A stretch of DNA of 9,846 nucleotides. It comes from an uncultured Collinsella sp. Its GTDB lineage: Bacteria > Actinomycetota > Coriobacteriia > Coriobacteriales > Coriobacteriaceae. The stretch is taken from contig CABRHR010000082.1 of assembly GCA_902470835.1 (NCBI GenBank), forward strand, positions 1 through 9,846, in the 5' to 3' direction. The translations under genes were made by a program, and so were the position numbers. The notes beneath the pieces are model-generated. The model did not search any database. It was not told the DNA's origin and saw only the letters and a program-made list of their open reading frames with translations. Positions 1 through 6,508 of this stretch are shown here, in pieces. The stretch's first letter is position 1. Each line of letters begins with the position of its first letter.

Positions 1-15
1 CATTACAAATTTGCG

Positions 16-44
16 TTGACTTTAGGTAACTAAAGTTTCATACT
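16..44 (+). promoter_or_regulatory. sigma70-type promoter with palindromic operator in the spacer
   Basis: A TTGACT -35 box (16-21) and a CATACT -10 box (39-44) are separated by exactly 17 bases. The spacer contains a perfect palindrome, ACTTTAG-gtaa-CTAAAGT (19-36), that overlaps the -35 box. A repressor bound there would block polymerase. The nearest gene downstream on this strand is cstA, about 240 bases away behind a leader and terminator. The palindrome loosely resembles DtxR/MntR-family boxes, but the regulator cannot be named from this sequence. Confidence 0.6.
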
Positions 45-91
45 CCTTTTCAACCACTGGGGGATGTGAACACGCACGGATCGTTCGCATC

Positions 92-160
92 ATGATTGAA
101 GAGGATTTCTTAGACATGTTCACGCATCAGCTAAACATTATCAGCGTAGTAATTATCTGA
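92..160 (+). CDS. possible 22-residue leader peptide
   Basis: ATG at 92 opens a 22-codon frame that ends at TGA 158-160. The peptide ends in LNIISVVII, so six of its last seven residues are Ile or Val, a composition reminiscent of branched-chain amino-acid attenuation peptides. Its last codons and stop lie inside the 124-163 hairpin, so a stalled ribosome would affect folding. The ribosome binding site is poor (only GGA near 78-80). A nine-codon GTG frame (66-95) ends in an ATGA overlap with this start, which could allow coupling. Translation is unproven, and the frame may be chance. Confidence 0.28.
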   Translation: MIEEDFLDMFTHQLNIISVVII

Positions 161-211
161 TGCGGGTTAGCACATACAGCTAGCCCGTACGATAACGGGC
201 GGCTGATGAAG

Positions 212-250
212 ATGAGGGCCGTCGAGCGCAACCGACGGCCCTCATTTTTT
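212..250 (+). terminator. intrinsic terminator/attenuator upstream of cstA
   Basis: A perfect 11-bp stem, GAGGGCCGTCG (214-224) with CGACGGCCCTC (233-243), encloses an 8-base loop and can be extended by A-T pairs. It is followed by six T residues (245-250). It sits only 35 bases before the cstA start and downstream of the promoter at 16-44, so it either attenuates cstA or ends a short leader RNA. Confidence 0.8.
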
Positions 251-285
251 ATGTCTAGGAAGTTCTTTTTAGAGGAGGAAATGTA

Positions 286-2175
286 ATGAACGGAGTTTTG
301 CTCATGGCTGTGGCCGCGGCGGTGCTCGCCTGCGGCTATCTGGGCTACGGCCGCTGGCTGGCCAACAAGTGGGGCGTTGACAAAGAGGCCCTCACGCCGG
401 CCAAGCGCATGAAGGATGGCAAGAGCTTCTCGCCCGTCTCCGCCTTCACCGCGTTCTCGCACCAGTTCAGCTCGATCTGCGGTGCTGGCCCTGTTACGGG
501 TACGATCGTCGCCATGGCCTTTGGCTGGCTGCCCGTCGTGCTCTGGGTCCTCGTCGGCGGTATCTTCTTTGGTGCCGTCCACGACTTTGGTGCTCTGTAC
601 GCTTCGATGAAGAACAACGGCAAGTCGCTCGCTCAGCTCATCGAGAAGTACATCGGCAAGACCGGCCGTCGCCTGTTCCTGCTGTTCTGCTGGCTGTTCT
701 GCATCATCGTCATCGCCGCCTTCACCGACATGGTCTGCAAGACGTTCATGTTCACCCCGGCCGTTGACGCTTCTGGTGCTGCTACCGGTGCCATCGACTT
801 CACCAAGTCCTATGCCGCCGGCTGCGCTGGTACCATCTCCATCCTGTTCACCTTCGTCGCTATCGCCTTTGGTTGGGCCCAGAAGAAGTTCAACCTCACC
901 GGCGCTGCCGAGTTCGTCACCGGCGTTGTCCTCATGGTTCTCATGTTCGCCGTCGGTATGCAGTTCCCGGTCTACCTGGATAAGTTCCAGTGGTTCGCCG
1001 TCGTCATGGTCTACCTTGTCTTCGCTGGCGCTATGCCCATCCAGATGCTCAAGACCCCGCGTGACTACCTCACTTCCATCATGATGATCGTCATGATCGT
1101 CTGCGCTGTCCTCGGCATCGTCGTCCTGGGCGTCAACGGTCAGGCCACTATCACCGCTCCGGTCTTCACCGGCTTCTCCACTGCCTCCGGCATGATGTTC
1201 CCGGTCCTGTTCGTCTCCGTCGCTTGCGGTGCTCTCTCCGGTTTCCACAGCCTCGTTTCTTCCGGCACCTCTTCTAAGCAGGTCGAGAAGGAGCAGGACG
1301 CCGTCAAGGTCGGTTATGGCGCCATGATCGTCGAGTCCTTCGTCGGCATCCTTGCCATCATCGTCGCCGGCATCATGTTCTCCGACATGAACACCGCCGG
1401 TACCGGCGCCCTCAACGCCGGCGTCGCTTCCACCCCGTTCCAGATCTTCGCCGCTGGCATCTCCCGCGGTATGCAGGCCTTCGGTGTTGACGGCACGCTC
1501 GCTACCGTCTTTATGACCATGAACGTTTCCGCTCTGGCCCTGACCTCGCTCGACGCCGTCGCCCGCATCGCCCGCACCTCGTTCTCCGAGTTCTTTGCCC
1601 AGACCAACGACGCCCTGGCCATCGAGTCCAAGGCCGGCTATATGAAGGTCCTCGGCAACCCCTGGTTCGCCACGGTCGTTACCCTGCTTCCCGGTCTTGC
1701 CCTCGCTTTTGGTGGCTATGCCAACATCTGGCCGCTCTTTGGTGCTTCCAACCAGCTGCTCGGCGGCATGACCATGATCACCCTCGCCGTGTTCTGTAAG
1801 TGCACCGGCCGCAAGGGCTGGATGCTCTACGTGCCCGTCGTCTTCCTGCTCTGCTGCACCTTCACCTCGCTGGTCCAGAGCGCCATGGGCTGCATGGTCG
1901 CTGTCCAGGCTTACGGCTTCTTCGGCACCATCCCGGCTACCGCCACCACGGCCGCCGTCTCCGTCGCCGCCACCAAGGGCCTGCAGCTTGTCTTTGCCGT
2001 TCTGCTGATGGTCCTGGGCCTCATCGTTGCCGTTAACTGCCTCAAGGAGTTCTTCGGCAAGGAGGCCGGTTCCATGCCTGACGAGGATCCCGAGTGGTCC
2101 GAGATGGGCAAGGCCGAGTATGGCCGCACTGCTGCTGCCGAGGCTCCCGTCGACGCCGAGGCCGCCAAGGCTTAG
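286..2175 (+). CDS. cstA: CstA-family carbon starvation protein / pyruvate or peptide transporter
   Basis: Integral membrane transporter of the CstA/BtsT family. Characterised members take up pyruvate by proton symport or are linked to peptide use during carbon starvation. The 629-residue product begins with a hydrophobic helix (about 4-24). It then carries the family hallmark around 58-110, SHQFSSICGAGPVTG followed by GWLPVVLWVLVGG and GAVHDFGALY. Many further hydrophobic segments follow, up to about residue 600, then a short acidic, alanine-rich cytoplasmic tail. It is somewhat shorter than the roughly 700-residue Escherichia coli CstA, as is usual in Gram-positives. The start is fixed by AGAGGAGG (271-278) seven bases upstream. 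A start-stop ATGTAA (281-286) overlaps the start codon. Codons are strongly biased to C-ending forms, which suggests high expression. The gene has its own leader and terminator. The exact substrate cannot be read from sequence. Confidence 0.93.
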   Translation: MNGVLLMAVAAAVLACGYLGYGRWLANKWGVDKEALTPAKRMKDGKSFSPVSAFTAFSHQFSSICGAGPVTGTIVAMAFGWLPVVLWVLVGGIFFGAVHDFGALYASMKNNGKSLAQLIEKYIGKTGRRLFLLFCWLFCIIVIAAFTDMVCKTFMFTPAVDASGAATGAIDFTKSYAAGCAGTISILFTFVAIAFGWAQKKFNLTGAAEFVTGVVLMVLMFAVGMQFPVYLDKFQWFAVVMVYLVFAGAMPIQMLKTPRDYLTSIMMIVMIVCAVLGIVVLGVNGQATITAPVFTGFSTASGMMFPVLFVSVACGALSGFHSLVSSGTSSKQVEKEQDAVKVGYGAMIVESFVGILAIIVAGIMFSDMNTAGTGALNAGVASTPFQIFAAGISRGMQAFGVDGTLATVFMTMNVSALALTSLDAVARIARTSFSEFFAQTNDALAIESKAGYMKVLGNPWFATVVTLLPGLALAFGGYANIWPLFGASNQLLGGMTMITLAVFCKCTGRKGWMLYVPVVFLLCCTFTSLVQSAMGCMVAVQAYGFFGTIPATATTAAVSVAATKGLQLVFAVLLMVLGLIVAVNCLKEFFGKEAGSMPDEDPEWSEMGKAEYGRTAAAEAPVDAEAAKA

Positions 2176-2214
2176 CCGACCTGACGAGTTGAACGTCACA
2201 TCTATATGACTCGG

Positions 2215-2255
2215 AAAGACCGGGTCCGCGACTTCGCGGGCTCGGTCTTTTTTTT
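2215..2255 (+). terminator. intrinsic terminator after cstA
   Basis: A nearly continuous 17-bp stem (2215-2231 with 2234-2250) has a very tight loop and ends in a run of eight T (2248-2255). It starts about 40 bases after the cstA stop. The outer arm also begins with AAA, so the hairpin has A and T runs on both sides, but no minus-strand gene ends here. Confidence 0.92.
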
Positions 2256-2296
2256 CATGCAAAAGCGGGTGACGCTCGAGTGTTCTCGCAGATGTT

Positions 2297-2326
2297 TTGC
2301 ATGGATAAGGGCGCGCGTTGTACCAT
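2297..2326 (+). promoter_or_regulatory. weak candidate promoter for the DUF2220-like gene
   Basis: TTGCAT (2297-2302) and TACCAT (2321-2326) are 18 bases apart and lie between the cstA terminator and the next start. The palindrome CCATATGG (2323-2330) overlaps the -10 box, and a second CATATG occurs at 2344-2349. The match to consensus is modest, so the call rests mainly on position. Confidence 0.33.
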
Positions 2327-2360
2327 ATGGACGTATATGTGTGCATATGAAAGGGGCCCC

Positions 2361-4553
2361 GTGGCCAAGACGGTATATTCCGATAACCAAAATAATGTCG
2401 ATGCCCTGGCTGAACGTCTGAGCAGCCAGACGTCGCTTTCTGCCGAGCGTGCCAAGCTGGTTGCCTACGACCTGCTTTGCCGCAAGGCGCCCAAGATTAA
2501 GTCGAGTGCGCTGGCGCAGATTTTCCGCTCCGTCGATAAGGAATGTGACACCAAGGCGATGCGCGATGAGCTTATCGCGGCCAATATTGTGACCAAGATC
2601 GAGGGTAGCGGCATTAACGGGCGCCCGGCGTTCTATACCATCAATGCCGAGATCCGCGATGCCCAGGAGCAGCCTGCCGAGTCCGTCGAGGATTTTGTCG
2701 TCGAGGATTCCGCTGACGTGCCTGCTGTGGAAGAAGTTGCTCCGCGTGAGCATGTCGATACCGATGAGTTGCTCGATGAGAACGTCGTGCGTGCCTTTAC
2801 GGCCAAGGCAGGACGCGGCGGTTTTGGCGGGGGTGGCAAGCGCGATGCGCAGCGCCGCGCCCAGCAGGAGCGCTTCCGTCGCGCCGTTGCTCAAAAGGGT
2901 GAGACGGATGCCGAGACTGTTGAGACCGAGGCTGCTGCCGAGTCGCAGAAGCCCACGAAGGAGCAAAAGCCCGTGGAGGCCCAAGAGCCCAAGCGCCGTC
3001 GCGGTGCTCACTTTAAGGCTGCACAGCAGGATGCCGCGCGTGAGGCTGAAGAGTCTTCTGAGGTTGCAGACGATGTTGAGGAGTCTGCCAAGAAGGCTCC
3101 GGGTTCGTGTCGTCCCGGACGTGGTTTTGCGGGGCGCGCGTATCCCGTAAGGCGTCAGGAGAAGAGCGAGCCGGCTTCGACCACTCAGACCGAGAAGACC
3201 GAACAAACCGAGAAAACCGTTGAGCCGGCGGCTCGCGAGCAGCAGCCTTCCGAGTCGCAGTCTGCGGCTGGCACCGAGGTCAAAGCTCAACAGTCCGCCG
3301 ATAAGCAGGCGGGGGAGAGCGCCTCGAGCAAGCCCCGCCGCCGTCGTCACCGCGGCGGTCGTGGCTCAAATGCCGAGGCTGCGGCCGAGAAGGCAGCGAC
3401 GCAAAGTAAGGATGCGAAGGCTGAGGCCCCGGCGGAGCAGCCCAAGCGCCAGCGGGCGAAGGAGAGTAAGTCCGATCGTCCGCAGAAGCAGGCGTCTATG
3501 CCGAAGCGCGAGCGCAATTCCCAAGGCGATTCTAAGCGCAAGTCTCAGAAGAAGCCGGAGTCTGCCGCAGCAGATACTGCTGCCCAGCAGCCCAAGTCGG
3601 CCGTTCACGGCGAGGTTTCGGCGTTTGCCCTTGCCCGCGTTTTAGGCAGGCAGCTGCTCAAAGTTGTCCCTACGCCCACGGCGCTCTCTAAGATCAAGGA
3701 GCAGCAGACGCAGATCGTAAAGGTCGAGGGCAAGGACGGCAAAAAGGCTCCGCAGCGTACTCAGCACAACGAGATGTCCAACCGCAAGATTGCCGAGGAA
3801 ATCGCAATCATCCAGGCTTGGATCGAGCAGAACCGAGGTGCCGATACGCCGGTTGCCTCGCGCCGCCAGCGTGCCTACCAGATCTTTAACGACGAGAAGG
3901 CTTTTGACGGCAAGCACGGTGAGCGCCTGATCAGGCGTATGACCGAAAAGGGCATCAGCATGCAGGCGATCAAGGTCGCCCCCAATCGCCCCGTGCACTT
4001 TACGGGCTTCTTTACGCTGGGTGCCGACAAGCCGTTCATTATGGTCGAGAACTTGGACACCTACGACGAGATCGTCAAGCTCCTGCGCGGTCGCAAGCAC
4101 GCCAAGCTCTTTGGCACCAAGGTGGGCGGCGTCATCTTTGGTGGCGGCTGCAAGGCGAGCGTCTCGCATGCGCTCGATGACTATCTGGCCGAGATTGGCT
4201 ACCGCTTTAACTACGTCTACTACGTGGGTGATATTGATCGCGAGGGTGCGCGTATCGTCGAGCAGGCGCGCAACGCCAACGTGGTGGAGATTCGCCTGCA
4301 TGCCGGCATGTATCGCGCAATGCTCGCCGAGCATAAGCGCCGCGTGAAGGCCGGCGGAGAGTGCGAACCCGCAGCTGCCAACCAGGGTGTGCCGCAGAAC
4401 CTGGCGGCGACGATCAAGGATCTGCCCATGGTCACGCGCGTGCAGTTCCGCAACGTGCTGCGCGAGGGCGGACGCATTCCACAGGAGATTCTGATGACCG
4501 CCGACTATCGGGATGGCGACTCGGGAAGCTTCGACCGCATGCTGAACAATTAG
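2361..4553 (+). CDS. orphan JetD-like (DUF2220 Toprim) protein with disordered linker
   Basis: A 730-residue protein in three parts. Residues 1-97 look helical and winged-helix-like, ending in NGRPAFYTINAE. Residues about 100-415 are low-complexity Ala/Glu/Lys/Gln/Arg sequence with basic RGG-type patches (GRGGFGGGGKR near 151-161, RRRRHRGGRG near 326-335). The C-terminal third resembles DUF2220, the Toprim domain of JetD in the Wadjet plasmid-defence system: RAYQIFNDEKAF (about 504-515), FIMVENLDTY with E563, GGVIFGGGCK (589-598) and YYVGDIDREG with D624 and D626. The Glu plus Asp-x-Asp set would form a metal site, so DNA binding or cleavage is plausible but inferred. I chose GTG 2361 because AAAGGGG lies just upstream. 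An in-frame ATG at 2280 would add 27 unconvincing residues. No JetA, JetB or JetC is visible. The gene ends four bases before a hairpin. Confidence 0.75.
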   Translation: MAKTVYSDNQNNVDALAERLSSQTSLSAERAKLVAYDLLCRKAPKIKSSALAQIFRSVDKECDTKAMRDELIAANIVTKIEGSGINGRPAFYTINAEIRDAQEQPAESVEDFVVEDSADVPAVEEVAPREHVDTDELLDENVVRAFTAKAGRGGFGGGGKRDAQRRAQQERFRRAVAQKGETDAETVETEAAAESQKPTKEQKPVEAQEPKRRRGAHFKAAQQDAAREAEESSEVADDVEESAKKAPGSCRPGRGFAGRAYPVRRQEKSEPASTTQTEKTEQTEKTVEPAAREQQPSESQSAAGTEVKAQQSADKQAGESASSKPRRRRHRGGRGSNAEAAAEKAATQSKDAKAEAPAEQPKRQRAKESKSDRPQKQASMPKRERNSQGDSKRKSQKKPESAAADTAAQQPKSAVHGEVSAFALARVLGRQLLKVVPTPTALSKIKEQQTQIVKVEGKDGKKAPQRTQHNEMSNRKIAEEIAIIQAWIEQNRGADTPVASRRQRAYQIFNDEKAFDGKHGERLIRRMTEKGISMQAIKVAPNRPVHFTGFFTLGADKPFIMVENLDTYDEIVKLLRGRKHAKLFGTKVGGVIFGGGCKASVSHALDDYLAEIGYRFNYVYYVGDIDREGARIVEQARNANVVEIRLHAGMYRAMLAEHKRRVKAGGECEPAAANQGVPQNLAATIKDLPMVTRVQFRNVLREGGRIPQEILMTADYRDGDSGSFDRMLNN

Positions 4554-4555
4554 TT

Positions 4556-4580
4556 CCGCCGTTCTACCGAACGGCGGACT
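4556..4580 (+). terminator. hairpin terminator after the DUF2220-like gene
   Basis: A perfect 9-bp stem, CCGCCGTTC (4556-4564) with GAACGGCGG (4569-4577), has a four-base loop and begins two bases after the stop codon. The following ACTTCTT is only partly T-rich, so termination may be incomplete. Confidence 0.7.
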
Positions 4581-4583
4581 TCT

Positions 4584-4706
4584 TGACGCTGCGAGGGGCC
4601 CTGGCACGGCAATCTGACGTTCAACTTCGGCGGCGCGACCAGAAGGTCAGCGCCGCCTTGTTTCACGTCACCTTGCCATGCCAGGGCCCCTCTCGCTGTC
4701 ACGTCC
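4584..4706. repeat. long imperfect palindrome, MITE-like
   Basis: The outer arms GAGGGGCCCTGGCACGGCAA (4593-4612) and its near-complement (4673-4692) pair over 20 bases with one mismatch. Inside, TGACGT (4615-4620) pairs with ACGTCA (4665-4670), and GGCGGCGC (4629-4636) with GCGCCGCC (4650-4657). Weaker pairing continues outward through GACG and GCGAG. The whole element would fold into one long cruciform or RNA hairpin. It carries no convincing gene. It could be a non-autonomous mobile repeat or a strong bidirectional transcription barrier between the two flanking genes. Confidence 0.65.
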
Positions 4707-4891
4707 AAAACATCGGGGCTAGTGGCCTCCTGTTCGTGCGGAACTCGCGATAAACCTAAGCCGGTGCCCCCGCTCTCCCGGGGCCTGTGGCTACTTGGTT
4801 GTCGCAAGCGGCTCGCTTTTCGGAACTGGGCTGATGATTTCTAGATGTAAGGCGCTCTTGGTCCTAACGGGCCTGGGGCGCCTATCTTTTG
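4707..4891. other. gene-free spacer upstream of the ATPase repeats
   Basis: No convincing gene is present. Short imperfect hairpins occur: CCCCG/CGGGG near 4767-4783, and AGGCGC/GCGCCT at about 4850-4883 followed by ATCTTTT, which could be a weak terminator. With the elements on either side it forms the 464-base gene-free interval between the DUF2220-like gene and the ATPase. The rest shows no pattern I can explain. Confidence 0.45.
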
Positions 4892-4928
4892 GAGGTAGAT
4901 TTTTGGGACATGCCTGAAAATCTACCTC
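4892..4928. repeat. 12-bp perfect inverted repeat
   Basis: GAGGTAGATTTT (4892-4903) and AAAATCTACCTC (4917-4928) are perfect complements around a 13-base loop. The repeat abuts the first of two 26-bp repeats and, with them, forms three palindromes in a row before the ATPase start. As DNA it could be a protein site. As RNA it is a hairpin without a T tail. Confidence 0.7.
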
Positions 4929-4987
4929 AAACTTCTAGTGTAGGACGAGAAGTTGTAGCTGAAACTTCTCTTGTAGGACGAGAAGTT
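4929..4987. repeat. two 26-bp direct repeats, each palindromic (operator-like)
   Basis: Copies at 4929-4954 and 4962-4987 match at 24 of 26 bases. Each carries inverted ends, AACTTCT with AGAAGTT, extended to eight bases in the second copy. The core TGTAGGACGAGAAGTT is identical in both. The copies are offset by 33 bases, close to three helical turns, so bound dimers would face the same side of the DNA. The second copy touches the likely -10 box of the ATPase gene and would cover its -35 region. Confidence 0.7.
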
Positions 4988-4988
4988 A

Positions 4989-4994
4989 TATACT
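4989..4994 (+). promoter_or_regulatory. candidate -10 box of the ATPase gene
   Basis: TATACT starts one base after the second palindromic repeat and 29 bases before the ATG at 5018. No good -35 box lies 17 bases upstream. That position falls inside the repeat, so activation or repression through the repeat is plausible. Confidence 0.4.
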
Positions 4995-5017
4995 CAAGAT
5001 GTTGAAAGGAGAGCATT

Positions 5018-6388
5018 ATGGCGCCTACAGCGTTGGGTATTGCAGAGATTGTTGCCGAGGCCCGTTCCTTTGAGATTCCTCACGTCGTGCATCGAGACGA
5101 TGCCATCAGTGATCTTCCTGAGCCAAAGCCGTTCAATCTTGTCCATATCATCACGGGTATCAGGCGCTGCGGCAAAACGTTCTATGCGTTTCAATGGATT
5201 CGTCGCCTTATCGATCGCGGTGTCGATGCCGAGCGTATCTTCTATTTCAATTTTGCTGATGACCGTCTTCGACCGGCGCCGGACACGCTCATGAGCGACA
5301 TTTTGGAAGAGTATTGGCGGCAGGTTCCCTCAGCGCGAACGAAAGGCTGTTATCTCTTTCTGGATGAGGTGCAGGAGACCGATGGCTGGCAGGGCGTTTG
5401 TCAGCGTTTGGCGGAGCACGAGAGCGTAACGCTTGTTATCACCGGATCGTCCTCAAAACTATCTGCCGATGAAATAGCGACGCAGTTTCGCGGTCGCTCG
5501 CAAGAGCACGCTATGCATCCGCTTTCATTCCGCGAGTATTGTGCGTTTCATCACATTGAAACGCCGGATATGTCTACTAGTGCTGGGGCTCCAGCTGTTT
5601 CTCCGCAGCGGCGAACTGATCTGGAATCGGCATATGACCGTTATCTCATAGAGGGTGGCTTTCCTGGGGTTCAGGAGCTTGATGCCGGTTCGCGTATTCA
5701 GATGCTTCAAGCCTATTTGCGAGATGTTGTTGCACGAGACATTCTCGAGCGGAGCGGGCGCACGGATATCGCTCTTGCCAACCAAGTAGGGCTCTTCTGC
5801 CTTCGAAACACGGGTTGCGACCTTTCGGTTAACAGTTTGTTGGAAGCCTTAAAGTCTGTCGGATATCGAGCGTCATGGGAAAAAATAAACGAACTCGTTC
5901 GTTTATTCCAGCAGGCTCATCTCATTGGATTACTTCCGGAGTATTCAACTTCTTTGGCTCCTAAGACAACGACAACAGACAAGGTCTATGCCGTCGACCA
6001 GGGGATGGCATATGCAACATCGCGTGCTAATCAGCAGGATATAGGAAAGCGTTTGGAGACTGCGATTTATGCTGAACTCATGCGCCGTACGGCAAACGGC
6101 CGGTTGGAAACGGTGACTTCATTTACGGCTCCAACGCAAGCACGAGAAAAAGTTGATTTCTTGGTCGGCGACGCTTTGGCATCGGAACCATACGCGCTTT
6201 ACCAGGTGACAGTCGATATGACGGCAGAGAAAACGCGCAGGCGTGAAGTTGGTTCCCTTGAGGTTGCTATGGTAAAAACCGGTATCAAGGATGCCAATAT
6301 CATCACGCTGCGCGAGGCGACCCAGATCAAAACGGAGCATGGCGTCATCGAGGTTATTCCCGCATGGAAATGGTCGCTTGGTCTGTAA
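5018..6388 (+). CDS. AAA-family ATPase with C-terminal DUF4143 domain
   Basis: A 456-residue P-loop ATPase of the common AAA_14/DUF4143 group. The Walker A motif is GIRRCGKT (47-54), Walker B is CYLFLDEVQE with D116 and E117, a sensor-1-like ITGSSSKL lies at 141-148, and RGRSQEH (158-164) follows, the expected order. The C-terminal part carries a possible PD-(D/E)XK-like set: ETAIYAELMRR (E348), KVDFLVG (D380) and YQVTVD (395-400). The start is fixed by AAAGGAGAG (5005-5013). Family members are frequent in gut bacteria and are often mobile, but their biological role is largely unknown. Codons are less biased and less GC-rich than in cstA, which fits horizontal acquisition. It stands alone, with palindromic repeats upstream that may autoregulate it. 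Confidence 0.88.
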   Translation: MAPTALGIAEIVAEARSFEIPHVVHRDDAISDLPEPKPFNLVHIITGIRRCGKTFYAFQWIRRLIDRGVDAERIFYFNFADDRLRPAPDTLMSDILEEYWRQVPSARTKGCYLFLDEVQETDGWQGVCQRLAEHESVTLVITGSSSKLSADEIATQFRGRSQEHAMHPLSFREYCAFHHIETPDMSTSAGAPAVSPQRRTDLESAYDRYLIEGGFPGVQELDAGSRIQMLQAYLRDVVARDILERSGRTDIALANQVGLFCLRNTGCDLSVNSLLEALKSVGYRASWEKINELVRLFQQAHLIGLLPEYSTSLAPKTTTTDKVYAVDQGMAYATSRANQQDIGKRLETAIYAELMRRTANGRLETVTSFTAPTQAREKVDFLVGDALASEPYALYQVTVDMTAEKTRRREVGSLEVAMVKTGIKDANIITLREATQIKTEHGVIEVIPAWKWSLGL

Positions 6389-6396
6389 TGCTACGC

Positions 6397-6412
6397 CGGC
6401 CCGCCGGGGCCG
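6397..6412. repeat. small GC hairpin after the ATPase stop
   Basis: CGGCCC (6397-6402) pairs with GGGCCG (6407-6412) around a four-base loop, eight bases after the stop. No T tail follows. It may help stop transcription together with the next hairpin. Confidence 0.4.
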
Positions 6413-6431
6413 CACGGCACCATGTTGATGA

Positions 6432-6465
6432 CCGGCACTTTAGGAACGTCCCTAAGTGCCGGTTT
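6432..6465 (+). terminator. probable terminator hairpin of the ATPase gene
   Basis: CCGGCACTTTAGG (6432-6444) pairs with CCTAAGTGCCGG (6451-6462), with a single bulged T and a short loop. The following TTTGG is a weak tail. The position, 43 bases after the stop, and the long stem support a terminator role, although efficiency is doubtful. Confidence 0.5.
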
Positions 6466-6508
6466 GGCTGGTAAGTCGAGATGTGGGGAGCCCGTTGCTG
6501 GTATGGGA

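Larger units (their letters stand above)
52..285 (+). promoter_or_regulatory. cstA 5' leader, probable transcription attenuator
   Basis: The stretch between the promoter and cstA is rich in competing hairpins. GCATCAG (124-130) can pair with CTGATGC (157-163), while the overlapping CATCAGC (125-131) can instead pair with GCTGATG (202-208). GGGTTAGC (164-171) pairs with GCTAGCCC (179-186), which is exclusive with GCCCGT (183-188) pairing ACGGGC (195-200). A strong intrinsic terminator follows, then the cstA ribosome binding site. This layout is typical of a leader that decides between termination and read-through. I recognise no known riboswitch class in it. Confidence 0.45.

Noticed and set aside
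127..2346. 739-residue open frame antisense to cstA
   Set aside because: It is Gly/Asp/Glu/His-rich with no domain signal and mirrors the strong codon bias of cstA. It runs through the cstA terminator, and cstA itself is unmistakable.
2202..3350. 382-residue minus-strand frame opposite the DUF2220-like gene
   Set aside because: Leu/Arg/Gly-rich low-complexity sequence explained by the complement of the biased plus-strand gene. No ribosome site or domain.
3642..4607. 321-residue minus-strand frame opposite the DUF2220-like C-terminus
   Set aside because: It lies opposite the motif-bearing Toprim region and shows no family features of its own.
4550..4807. Minus-strand frame across the long palindrome
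   Set aside because: Its sequence is largely dictated by the inverted repeat and it has no recognisable domain. It is treated as part of the repeat.
4892..4987. CRISPR array
   Set aside because: Only two repeat copies with a 7-base spacer, each palindromic. This fits paired operators, not repeat-spacer architecture.
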